Below are positions 7,195 through 13,987 of a DNA stretch of 16,828 nt, piece by piece. Under the pieces are notes generated by a model. That model saw only the letters and a program-made list of their open reading frames with translations, was not told the origin of the DNA and did no database searches. This DNA comes from Candidatus Phaeomarinibacter sp. (GTDB taxonomy: Bacteria > Pseudomonadota > Alphaproteobacteria > CGMCC-115125), in contig JANQMQ010000202.1 in the NCBI GenBank assembly GCA_028279995.1, positions 1-16,828 of the forward strand, written 5' to 3'. Positions within the stretch are counted from its first letter, which is position 1. Each line of letters opens with the position of its first letter. Made by a program: the position numbers and the translations under genes.

Positions 7195-7806
7195 ATGACA
7201 ACGACACTTCACAAGGGCGATCTGCCCGACGGCCTGAACCTTGGCCCAATCGTCGCCGTTGATACGGAAACCATGGGGCTTAATCCGCATCGCGACGAGT
7301 TGTGCGTGGTGCAGCTGTCGTCCGGCGACGGTACGGCCCATGTGGTGCAGATGGACCGCGCGTCATACGATTGTCCCAACCTCAAGGCGCTGTTTACAGA
7401 TACCGGCACTGTGAAGCTGTTTCACTTCGCCCGCTTTGATGTGGGGATGGTCAACAAATATCTGGGCGTCGACTGCGCGCCTGTCTATTGCACCAAGATC
7501 GCGTCCAAGCTCGTGCGGACCTACACGGACCGTCATGGTCTCAAGGACCTGAGCCGGGAATTGCTGGGCCTGGACATGTCCAAGCAACAGCAGAGTTCTG
7601 ACTGGGGCGCCGACGAGTTGAGCGAGGCGCAACTAGCCTATGCAGCATCCGACGTGCTGCACCTCCACAAGCTCAAGGAGCGTCTCGACATGATGCTCGC
7701 CCGCGAAGGCAGAACCGAGCTTGCCCAGGCCTGTTTCGACTTCCTGCCGACCCGGGCGTCGCTGGACCTCGCCGGCTGGCCCGAGGTCGATATTTTCGCA
7801 CACTAG
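7195..7806 (+). CDS. nrnC: NanoRNase C-type DEDDy 3'-5' exoribonuclease (often annotated ribonuclease D)
   Basis: A 203-residue protein that is one complete DEDDy exonuclease domain with no HRDC domain, unlike classical RNase D of about 375 residues. The active-site residues are Asp23 and Glu25 (VAVDTETMG), Asp82 (HFARFD), and Tyr149 and Asp153 (YAASD). The TKIASKLVRTYTDRHGLKDL and KQQQSSDW stretches match what is recalled of alphaproteobacterial NrnC, which degrades RNA dinucleotides and substitutes for oligoribonuclease. An alternative GTG start at 7168 would add nine residues; the ATG at 7195 is preferred because the conserved LHKGDLP segment then sits at the N-terminus. It precedes kdsD by about 200 bases in the same direction. 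A purely RNase D-like role cannot be excluded. Confidence 0.85.
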   Translation: MTTTLHKGDLPDGLNLGPIVAVDTETMGLNPHRDELCVVQLSSGDGTAHVVQMDRASYDCPNLKALFTDTGTVKLFHFARFDVGMVNKYLGVDCAPVYCTKIASKLVRTYTDRHGLKDLSRELLGLDMSKQQQSSDWGADELSEAQLAYAASDVLHLHKLKERLDMMLAREGRTELAQACFDFLPTRASLDLAGWPEVDIFAH

Positions 7807-7864
7807 CGTATCCGGCTTCCTTTCCCGGTATGCCTCCAAAACGCCCGATTTTTGGGCATTCTGG

Positions 7865-7894
7865 TTGACCACACCCGGCCTGCGGACACATAAT
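7865..7894 (+). promoter_or_regulatory. Candidate sigma-70 promoter of the kdsD-lpt-rpoN group, bracketed by an inverted repeat
   Basis: TTGACC (7865-7870) and CATAAT (7889-7894) each match five of six consensus bases, with an 18-base spacer. The -10 lies between the arms of a perfect inverted repeat, GCCTGC (7878-7883) and GCAGGC (7901-7906). Transcription would start near 7901, leaving a leader of about 110 nt before kdsD. The gap 7807-8011 holds no other gene. Confidence 0.5.
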
Positions 7895-8011
7895 CCGCCG
7901 GCAGGCATTGCTTTTGGCAAGGTTTTTGCTTAAACGCGCCGCCTGCGCCGGACCCAAGGACTGGCAACCCCTGATAACAGGGCATGGCCGGGCTTGATCA
8001 GGTCCCGGGAA

Positions 8012-9073
8012 ATGGCAATCCAAAGAGTGACCCAGAGAATGGCAGAGAGTCCTAGTCCGGCGACATCGACACCCAGCGACGACGACGCGCCCCGGATCCA
8101 GCCGGCAGACCGCGAAGCGGCGGGCCGGGTGCTGACCCTGGCGTCGGACGCCCTGGGTAAATTGCGCGACACGCTGGACGCGCGCTTCTCTGAAGCTGCC
8201 GACGCCATGCAGCGAACGGAAGGGCGGATCATCGTCAGCGGCATGGGCAAGAGCGGCCATGTGGCCCGCAAGATTGCCGCCACCCTGGCCTCCACCGGCA
8301 CCCCGGCGCATTACGTCCATCCTGGCGAAGCAAGCCATGGCGACCTGGGCATGGTAACCCGCGGCGACTGCCTGCTGGTCCTGTCCAACTCGGGCGAAAA
8401 CCAGGAACTCGGTGATATCATTGCCCACGGCAAGCGCATCAACACGCCGCTGATCGCAATCACCAGCAAACCGGAGTCCACGCTCGCGCGCGCGGCAACC
8501 GTGTTGCTTCAGCTGCCCGCCGCCGAGGAAGCATGCCCCATGGGCATGGCGCCGACTACGTCCTCCACCATGATGATTGCCTTTGGTGATGCGCTGGCAG
8601 TTGCGCTGATGGAGCGCCGCGGCTTCACCAAGGACAAGTACCGCGAACTGCATCCCGGCGGACGGCTTGGCCAGATGCTGGTCCGCGTCTCCGACATCAT
8701 GCACCCGGCGGACAAGGTTCCGCTGGTGAAGCGCGATACACCGGTTCCCCACGCGGTGGAACAGATCACGGTGAACGGGTTCGGCTGCACCGGTGTGGCG
8801 GATGTCGCCGGCCGCCTGATCGGTGTGATCACCGATGGTGACCTGCGGCGGCATCTGGGCGCAGACCTTGTTTCCAAGACGGCTGTCGACGTGATGACCG
8901 CATCACCCCGCACAATCGCCAAGGACGCGCTGGCGGGCGAAGCCATTGCGCAGATGAACGAGGTAACCCCTGCGGTGACGGTCCTGTTCGTGGTCGACAC
9001 GGAGTCAGCCGACCCACGGGCCCCTGTCGGCATCCTGCATATGCATGATCTGCTGCGCGCCGGATTCGCATGA
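8012..9073 (+). CDS. kdsD: Arabinose-5-phosphate isomerase (KdsD/KpsF family)
   Basis: Converts ribulose 5-phosphate to arabinose 5-phosphate, the first committed step toward KDO for the LPS inner core. The 353-residue product has an N-terminal SIS domain with GMGKSGH at 77-83, the PGEASHGDLGM segment and the LSNSGENQEL sugar-phosphate loop. A tandem CBS pair follows from about 215 (DIMHPADKVPLV, then DVMTASPRTIAKD). The family is usually near 330 residues, and the extra length is a polar N-terminus. Starts at 7994 (TTG), 8012 (ATG, with AGG nine bases upstream) and 8039 (ATG) are all possible; 8012 is preferred without certainty. lptC begins ten bases after its TGA, so the two are probably cotranscribed, coupling KDO supply to LPS export. 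Confidence 0.92.
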   Translation: MAIQRVTQRMAESPSPATSTPSDDDAPRIQPADREAAGRVLTLASDALGKLRDTLDARFSEAADAMQRTEGRIIVSGMGKSGHVARKIAATLASTGTPAHYVHPGEASHGDLGMVTRGDCLLVLSNSGENQELGDIIAHGKRINTPLIAITSKPESTLARAATVLLQLPAAEEACPMGMAPTTSSTMMIAFGDALAVALMERRGFTKDKYRELHPGGRLGQMLVRVSDIMHPADKVPLVKRDTPVPHAVEQITVNGFGCTGVADVAGRLIGVITDGDLRRHLGADLVSKTAVDVMTASPRTIAKDALAGEAIAQMNEVTPAVTVLFVVDTESADPRAPVGILHMHDLLRAGFA

Positions 9074-9083
9074 GAAGGTTCGC

Positions 9084-9791
9084 ATGAGCATGGGCAATAT
9101 CTCAGACGGCCCGCCGCGCCGGATTGGATCCTCGCCGCCGCGCAAGCAGGTGAATGCCGCCCAGACCAAGGCTTACAGCCGGTTCGTGTCCGCCATGAAG
9201 CTGGGGTTGGCCCTGACAGCCATCGCCCTCATTGGCGCATTGCTTTTCCTCTCAGGCACATTCGACGGGCCGGACGAGCTGGACATTACCTTCTCCGAAG
9301 TAACCTCGCGCGCGGACGATCTTCGGATGGTCAGCCCGCGCATCTCGGACGTAGATGACGACGGCCAGCCCTACACAATCACCGCCACCAGTGCTGTTCA
9401 GGATGCGGACAATCCTGCGCTCATTCATCTGGAAGATGTGCAGGGTGATCTTGAAAGCGCCACGCAGACTTCATGGACGTCTGTGACATCCAGGACCGGC
9501 CTTCTGAATACGGATGAAGAATGGATCGACCTGGAAACGGACGTGATGCTGTTTACCGACGGCGGCTTCCAGTTTCAGGGTGAGCTGGTGCGGGTCAATC
9601 TCGCATCCGGAGATATTTCCAGTGACAAGCCTGTGTTCAGTCAGGGGCCGGACGGCACTGCTGAAGGCGGCGGATTGCGGGTAACGGATTCGGGCCAGAC
9701 GATCACGCTGATCAATCGGGCCAAGGTGGTGATTTTCGATGCCGGTGGAAACGGCGGGTCATCGAGCCTGTTTGGCATAGCGGGCGAGTAG
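9084..9791 (+). CDS. lptC: LPS export system protein LptC
   Basis: A bitopic inner-membrane protein that in the Lpt bridge takes LPS from the LptB2FG transporter and passes it to LptA. The 235-residue product has a polar N-terminus, one hydrophobic anchor at about 38-57 (KLGLALTAIALIGALLFLS) and a periplasmic beta-rich domain. That domain carries LptC-like stretches such as ADDLRMVSPRISDVDDDGQPYTITA and TSRTGLLNTDEEWIDLETDVMLF. AGAAGG overlapping the kdsD stop lies five bases before the ATG at 9084, which decides this start over the longer frame from 9045. It is longer than the E. coli protein (about 190 residues), as is usual in alphaproteobacteria. Sequence conservation in this family is low; the operon position strengthens the call. 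Confidence 0.88.
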   Translation: MSMGNISDGPPRRIGSSPPRKQVNAAQTKAYSRFVSAMKLGLALTAIALIGALLFLSGTFDGPDELDITFSEVTSRADDLRMVSPRISDVDDDGQPYTITATSAVQDADNPALIHLEDVQGDLESATQTSWTSVTSRTGLLNTDEEWIDLETDVMLFTDGGFQFQGELVRVNLASGDISSDKPVFSQGPDGTAEGGGLRVTDSGQTITLINRAKVVIFDAGGNGGSSSLFGIAGE

Positions 9792-9847
9792 ACGGCAATG
9801 AGCCGGGGCAATGTATCGGGGCGCAAGCAAGAAAGCGATTGGACTGA

Positions 9848-10486
9848 ATGAACATGACAGCTGAACTGAAACGGCACCTGCCCGCCCTGTGTCTTGCTCT
9901 GGGGATGTTTGCAGCACCTGCCGCGCTCATGGCGCAGGAGACCGGTGAGGGGTTCACCGACGATCCTGGCGAGCCGATTGAGGTTGTGTCTGATACGGCG
10001 GAATGGAAACGGCTGGAGAACCTCGCGATCTTCACCGGCAAGGTCGACGCGGTGCAGGGCACCATGCGCCTGCGGGCGGACAAGGTGTTTGTCCACTATG
10101 TGCAGAAGGGTGAAACGCAGAAGGCTGCGGCAGCGGAAGATGTGCCGGAGGGCTTCGAGGCCGATCCCGAACCGGGTCCCGCACCGGGCCAGAGCATCAC
10201 CAAGATCGATGCCCAGGGGAACGTCATCATCACCGACATTGACGGACAGACGGCGGTTGGTGACTGGGCGCTCTACGACATGCGCAAGCGGGAAATCTAC
10301 ATGGGCGACACGGTGGTGCTGACCCAGGGCGAAAATGTGATTCGCGGCCAGAAGCTGGTGATGAATCTCGACACCGGCCAGACGGTTGTCGATGCCGGTG
10401 AGGCGGGGACAGGCGGCAGCCAGGGTGGCCGTGTCCGGTCCGTTTTCGTGCCGGCGGATGAAGACGAAGGGGCAGGCGGAAACTAG
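9848..10486 (+). CDS. lptA: Periplasmic LPS transport protein LptA (OstA-like)
   Basis: A periplasmic beta-jellyroll protein that polymerises into the bridge carrying LPS from LptC to the outer-membrane LptD. The 212-residue product starts with a Sec signal peptide: a basic start, a hydrophobic core at about 11-26, and likely cleavage after Ala29 (ALMA before QETG). The mature part shows the OstA pattern: PIEVVSDTAEWKRLENLAIFTG, a second strand set around MRLRADKVFVHYV, and DAQGNVIITDIDGQTAVGDWALYD. A linker of about 30 residues rich in Ala, Glu and Pro interrupts the domain before the KIDAQGNV strand, and the C-terminal tail is acidic. The ATG at 9848 is 56 bases after lptC. Another ATG two codons in cannot be excluded. 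Confidence 0.88.
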   Translation: MNMTAELKRHLPALCLALGMFAAPAALMAQETGEGFTDDPGEPIEVVSDTAEWKRLENLAIFTGKVDAVQGTMRLRADKVFVHYVQKGETQKAAAAEDVPEGFEADPEPGPAPGQSITKIDAQGNVIITDIDGQTAVGDWALYDMRKREIYMGDTVVLTQGENVIRGQKLVMNLDTGQTVVDAGEAGTGGSQGGRVRSVFVPADEDEGAGGN

Positions 10487-10546
10487 CCTGAAACAGGCAA
10501 TCCGGCGGTGATTTCCATGCCCGATTGCTGCTATTCATGCCGGGAG

Positions 10547-10568
10547 AGGCAAAAATCATGCCTTTTTT
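10547..10568 (+). terminator. Terminator-like hairpin with U-run between lptA and lptB
   Basis: AGGCA (10547-10551) pairs with TGCCT (10559-10563) around a 7-base loop, and five more T residues follow (10564-10568). The short stem suggests partial termination or attenuation rather than a full stop. A separate perfect repeat, TTGGT-GCCAG-ACCAA (10567-10581), follows at once. No clear promoter for lptB was found in the 131-base gap. Confidence 0.45.
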
Positions 10569-10617
10569 GGTGCCAGACCAACATGGTTCACAGATTTTTA
10601 AGCGCGCAGGCTAACTA

Positions 10618-11427
10618 ATGACCGGTATGAATGGGGAAACCACAGGCAATACAGCGACCATGACGGGGCCGGAGACATCCGGCGGTCCGCGGCTCGTTGC
10701 GGCTTCGTCGGGCCTTGTGGTTGAAGGCATCGGCAAGAGCTTCAACAAGCGCCCCGTGGTGCGTGGCGTCTCCATGAATGTGGAACGCGGCGAGGCTGTG
10801 GGCCTGCTTGGCCCCAACGGTGCCGGCAAGACAACCTGCTTCTACATGATTGCGGGCCTCATCGAGGCGGACTATGGCTCCGTTGAGCTGGACGGCGTCG
10901 ACATCTCAAACCTGCCCATGTATCGCCGCGCGCGCATGGGCATCGGTTACCTGCCGCAGGAAGCATCGATCTTCCGTGGTCTGACGGTTGAAGAAAACAT
11001 CCGTGCGGTTATCGAGCTTGTGGAAAGTGATCACGGCCGGCGTGAGAACATGCTGGACGAGTTGCTCGCGGAATTCTCCATTACACATCTGCGCCGCACG
11101 CCGTCGATTGCCCTGTCCGGTGGTGAGCGCCGACGCGTGGAAATCGCCCGCGCCATGGCCGCCCAGCCCAATTACATGCTGCTCGATGAGCCGTTCGCCG
11201 GCATTGACCCGATTGCAACAGGCGACATCCATGAGCTGGTCAGCCACCTGAAAGACCGTGGCATCGGTGTGCTGATCACCGACCATAATGTGCGTGAGAC
11301 GCTGGAGCTGATCGACCGCGCATACATCATCCATGACGGGCGCCTTCTGCTTGAAGGTCTGCCCTCCGAGATTGTCGGCAACGAAGACGTGCGCCGCCTC
11401 TATCTCGGCGAGCGCTTCTCATTGTAG
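10618..11427 (+). CDS. lptB: LPS export ABC transporter ATP-binding protein LptB
   Basis: The cytoplasmic ATPase of the LptB2FG complex, which extracts LPS from the inner membrane. The 269-residue product has Walker A GPNGAGKTT (65-73), the ABC signature LSGGE (166-170), Walker B ending in Asp190-Glu191 (YMLLDEPFAGIDP) and the H-loop His223 (ITDHNVRETL). The DEPFAGIDPIA and NVRETLELIDRAYII stretches are typical of LptB. The N-terminus carries about 35 polar residues before the first conserved strand (LVVEGIGKSF), which E. coli LptB lacks. A later ATG at 10660 would remove part of this, but only the ATG at 10618 has an AGG at proper distance. rpoN starts 18 bases after its TAG. The transmembrane partners LptF and LptG are not in the window. 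Confidence 0.95.
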   Translation: MTGMNGETTGNTATMTGPETSGGPRLVAASSGLVVEGIGKSFNKRPVVRGVSMNVERGEAVGLLGPNGAGKTTCFYMIAGLIEADYGSVELDGVDISNLPMYRRARMGIGYLPQEASIFRGLTVEENIRAVIELVESDHGRRENMLDELLAEFSITHLRRTPSIALSGGERRRVEIARAMAAQPNYMLLDEPFAGIDPIATGDIHELVSHLKDRGIGVLITDHNVRETLELIDRAYIIHDGRLLLEGLPSEIVGNEDVRRLYLGERFSL

Positions 11428-11445
11428 GCGGGGAAGCGGGGCGCG

Positions 11446-13074
11446 ATGGCACTAGCACCACGTCTGGAAATGCGCCAGGGCCAGTCCCTGGTCATGACGC
11501 CCCAGCTGCAGCAGGCCATCAAGCTCCTGCAGCTTTCCAATATCGAACTTGCATCCTTCGTTGAGCAGGAGCTGGAGAAGAACCCGCTTCTGGATCGCGA
11601 TGAGCGGGCCGAAATCCCCGACATGGCCGGAGAGAGTGCGGAGCGTGAACGCGCAGACGCGGCCAATACGGATGCGCGCAGCGACGGCACGCCGTCCGAT
11701 GGGGCCACAGGCGACACGGGCGATAGCAGCCTGGCGGAGCCGGACCCCGCGCCGGTCTCGCTGGACGATGCCGCGCCCACAACCGAGATCGATTCCGGCT
11801 TTGAAGACATGTATCCGGAAGACGCGGGCTCGGATCGCTCCGGCACGGAAGCAGACACCACGCCGGCTGCGCTTGGCGGCTCAGACTGGTCATCGTCCGC
11901 AGGCGGATCAGGTGGTGGTGTGGGTGGTGACAGTGAGCTGGACCTGGAAGGCCGCCTCACCCGCGACCTCACGCTGCCGGAGCATCTGACCGAGCAGCTG
12001 GATGTGGCGATCTTTGATCCGGCCAAGCGGATGATCGGTCGGTTCCTGATCGATAGCATGGATGACGCCGGCTATCTGCGGTTTGACGATCTGGGAGACG
12101 GTGTTGACGGCCTTGATGACATTGCCGGGCGTCTGGGCACACCGCGCGCAGATGTTGAAGAGGTGCTCACCATCATGCAGGGCTTCGAGCCCACCGGTGT
12201 GATGGCCCGTTCTCTCAAGGAATGTATGGCGCTGCAACTGGCTGAGATGGATCGTCTTGATCCCGCCATGCAGTGCTTCTTGGACAACCTTGAACTTGTC
12301 GCCAAGCGTGATCTCGGCCAGCTGTGCAAACTGTGCGCGGTGGACGAGGAAGACATCCGCGACATGATTGCGGAAATTCGCGCACTGGACCCGCGCCCGG
12401 GTCTGATGTTCGGCGGCGAGACCGCAGCGCCGGTCGTGCCGGACGTGTTCGTCCGCGCTGCCCAGGGCGGCGGCTGGACGGTGGAACTCAACACCGAGAC
12501 CCTTCCGCGCGTGCTGGTCAACCAGCAGTATTACGCGACAGTATCCGGCGCGACGCAGAAGAAGGACGACAAGCTCTATCTGTCGGACTGCCTGCAAAGC
12601 GCCAACTGGCTGGTCAAGAGCCTCGACCAGCGCGCCCGGACCATCCTGAAGGTCAGCCGCGAAATCGTGCGCCAGCAGGACGGGTTCTTTGCCCACGGCA
12701 TTTCTCACCTTAAGCCGCTCAATCTCAAGACGATTGCTGACGCCATCGAGATGCATGAGTCGACGGTGAGTCGCGTCACATCCAACAAGTTCATGGCCAC
12801 ATCGCGCGGTGTGTTTGAGCTCAAATACTTCTTTACCTCGGCCATCTCGTCGACTGATGGCGGGGACGCCCACTCGGCCGAAGCCGTGCGTCATCGCATT
12901 CGCGAACTGGTGGACGCAGAGAGCCCGAGCAAGATCCTTTCGGACGACAAAATCGTCGAAATTCTCAAGGTCAGCGGCATCGATATCGCCCGGCGGACCG
13001 TGGCGAAATACCGCGAGGCCATGCATATACCCTCGTCTGTCGAACGCCGTCGGGCAAAACGCCTAAGCGCTTGA
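11446..13074 (+). CDS. rpoN: RNA polymerase sigma-54 factor RpoN
   Basis: An alternative sigma factor that recognises GG/GC promoters at -24/-12 and requires AAA+ activators. The 542-residue product begins with the Gln- and Leu-rich region I (RQGQSLVMTPQLQQAIKLLQ), the activator-response part. Region II, about 55-160, is strongly acidic and rich in Gly and Ser, and longer than in E. coli (total 477 residues). The core-binding domain follows (LTLPEHLTEQLD onward), then the helix-turn-helix region near IADAIEMHESTVSRVTSNK. The RpoN box ARRTVAKYRE lies at 515-524 near the C-terminus and fixes the identity. GGGGAAG lies about seven bases before the ATG. Its place between lptB and hpf is conserved across many proteobacteria. 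Nothing in the window looks like a correctly spaced sigma-54 promoter. Confidence 0.97.
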   Translation: MALAPRLEMRQGQSLVMTPQLQQAIKLLQLSNIELASFVEQELEKNPLLDRDERAEIPDMAGESAERERADAANTDARSDGTPSDGATGDTGDSSLAEPDPAPVSLDDAAPTTEIDSGFEDMYPEDAGSDRSGTEADTTPAALGGSDWSSSAGGSGGGVGGDSELDLEGRLTRDLTLPEHLTEQLDVAIFDPAKRMIGRFLIDSMDDAGYLRFDDLGDGVDGLDDIAGRLGTPRADVEEVLTIMQGFEPTGVMARSLKECMALQLAEMDRLDPAMQCFLDNLELVAKRDLGQLCKLCAVDEEDIRDMIAEIRALDPRPGLMFGGETAAPVVPDVFVRAAQGGGWTVELNTETLPRVLVNQQYYATVSGATQKKDDKLYLSDCLQSANWLVKSLDQRARTILKVSREIVRQQDGFFAHGISHLKPLNLKTIADAIEMHESTVSRVTSNKFMATSRGVFELKYFFTSAISSTDGGDAHSAEAVRHRIRELVDAESPSKILSDDKIVEILKVSGIDIARRTVAKYREAMHIPSSVERRRAKRLSA

Positions 13075-13080
13075 CAAATA

Positions 13081-13101
13081 AGGGTAGTTTGCCCTGTTTT
13101 T
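13081..13101 (+). terminator. Weak terminator candidate after rpoN
   Basis: AGGG (13081-13084) can pair with CCCT (13092-13095) around a 7-base loop, followed by G and five T residues (13097-13101). It sits just after the rpoN stop and before the hpf promoter candidate. The 4-bp stem is marginal. Confidence 0.3.
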
Positions 13102-13130
13102 GGCATGGGGTATTTGCGTCAAACCGCGTG

Positions 13131-13159
13131 TTGACACCCTAATAGGACCTCACTAGGGT
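13131..13159 (+). promoter_or_regulatory. Candidate sigma-70 promoter of hpf with overlapping inverted repeat
   Basis: A perfect TTGACA (13131-13136) is followed after 17 bases by TAGGGT (13154-13159), which matches three of six -10 positions. The -10 is also the right arm of a perfect 6-bp inverted repeat, ACCCTA (13136-13141) with TAGGGT, which spans the spacer and could be an operator. Transcription would start near 13166, giving a leader of about 112 nt. Confidence 0.5.
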
Positions 13160-13172
13160 CCGGCGCTCATAG

Positions 13173-13246
13173 GGAAAAGCGGCCCGTTGAGGAGCGTTTT
13201 TCCGGTCAAGGGCGGACAGCCGCCAGCGCGCTTGAACAGCCGCGCT
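13173..13246 (+). promoter_or_regulatory. Structured leader of hpf: three consecutive hairpins
   Basis: Hairpin 1 pairs GGAAAAGCG (13173-13181) with CGTTTTTCC (13195-13203): nine pairs including one G-U wobble and a 13-base loop that contains GAGGAG. Hairpin 2 is GGCGG-ACAG-CCGCC (13211-13224). Hairpin 3 pairs AGCGCG (13225-13230) with CGCGCT (13241-13246). No small ORF with a convincing start was found in this leader. Confidence 0.45.
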
Positions 13247-13277
13247 TCTGCAACATGACTAACAGCATTGAGGCCCC

Positions 13278-13868
13278 ATGCAGGTTCAGGTCACCGGCAA
13301 GCATATTGATGTGGGAGATGCATTGCGCACCCACGTGACGGAGCGTCTTGAGGCGGCAGCTGAGAAATATCTCGGTCGCGCCACGGATGCTCATGTGGTG
13401 TTTTCCAAAGAAGGACATGAGTTCCAGGCGGACTGCACCCTGCGTCTTGGCCATGGCGTCGTCCTGCAGAGCCAGGCCCGTGCCGGCGATATCTATGCGT
13501 CCTTTGACGGCACCGCGGACAAGATGGAAAAGCGCCTTCGCCGCCACAAGCGCCGGCTGAAGGACCACCATGCGGAAGGCCGCCAGGCGCCGGAAGAGAT
13601 CGAACTTCCCGCTCGTGTCCTTGCAGGCGAGCCCGATGATGCCGATATCGATGATGTTGCGGATGGTGCGGCTGACGATCAGCCGATCATCATTGCGGAA
13701 ACGACCAAGAAACTTCAGCGCCTGTCAGTCGGTGAAGCTGTGATGCGAATGGATCTGGCAGATGCCCCCTTCCTGCTGTTCAAGGCAGGGGATGATGACG
13801 CGGTGAACATGGTGTATCGCCGTGATGATGGAAACATTGGTTGGGTGGAACTGGGCAGCAAGGGCTGA
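13278..13868 (+). CDS. hpf: Ribosome hibernation promoting factor, long form (HPF/RaiA)
   Basis: Binds the 30S subunit at the mRNA/tRNA channel and inactivates ribosomes in slow growth. The 196-residue product has the N-terminal S30AE domain (about 1-100, starting MQVQVTGKHIDVGDALR and ending in the basic KRLRRHKRRLKDHH). An acidic linker of about 30 residues follows, then the C-terminal dimerisation domain (LSVGEAVMRMDLADAPFLLF, then VVYRRDDGNIGWVEL-like sequence). That second domain marks the long form, which promotes 100S dimers without a separate RMF. GAGG lies about six bases before the ATG. Its position after rpoN is conserved. A leader of about 200 bases with a promoter candidate and hairpins suggests control independent of rpoN. 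Confidence 0.95.
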   Translation: MQVQVTGKHIDVGDALRTHVTERLEAAAEKYLGRATDAHVVFSKEGHEFQADCTLRLGHGVVLQSQARAGDIYASFDGTADKMEKRLRRHKRRLKDHHAEGRQAPEEIELPARVLAGEPDDADIDDVADGAADDQPIIIAETTKKLQRLSVGEAVMRMDLADAPFLLFKAGDDDAVNMVYRRDDGNIGWVELGSKG

Positions 13869-13894
13869 CCACCACGCGCCTTCCATTAAAATGA

Positions 13895-13918
13895 GCGGTG
13901 CCTGACATCAGGTAACGC
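13895..13918 (+). other. Strong intergenic hairpin between hpf and ptsN
   Basis: GCGGTGCCTGA (13895-13905) and TCAGGTAACGC (13908-13918) pair at 10 of 11 positions, with one mismatch and one G-U wobble. A T-rich stretch (13924-13937) begins six bases later, too far for a canonical intrinsic terminator. It may limit read-through or serve as an RNA processing or stability element between the two genes. Confidence 0.45.
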
Positions 13919-13987
13919 CACGGGATTTTGATTTTTTGCATGCGGCTGCACGGATCAGGTGCCACCCATGCCATTCAGGGACGTGAC

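Noticed and set aside
7843..7857. GCCC-GATTTTT-GGGC hairpin as nrnC terminator
   Set aside because: The stem is only four base pairs and the T-run is in the loop, not after the stem.
7673..8854. Long antisense open frame opposite nrnC and kdsD
   Set aside because: It has no recognisable domain, biased His/Arg/Gly composition, and lies opposite two well-identified genes; it is a high-G+C shadow frame.
11908..13026. Long antisense open frame opposite rpoN
   Set aside because: Shadow of a certain gene with no plausible domain or ribosome-binding site.
13071..13099. A second TTGACA at the end of rpoN as a promoter
   Set aside because: No -10-like hexamer lies 16-18 bases downstream; the stretch at 17 bases reads CTGTTT.
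13102..13118. Sigma-54-like promoter upstream of hpf (TGGCATG ... TTTGC)
   Set aside because: The GG and GC dinucleotides are 12 bases apart instead of the required 10, and sigma-54 tolerates spacing changes poorly.
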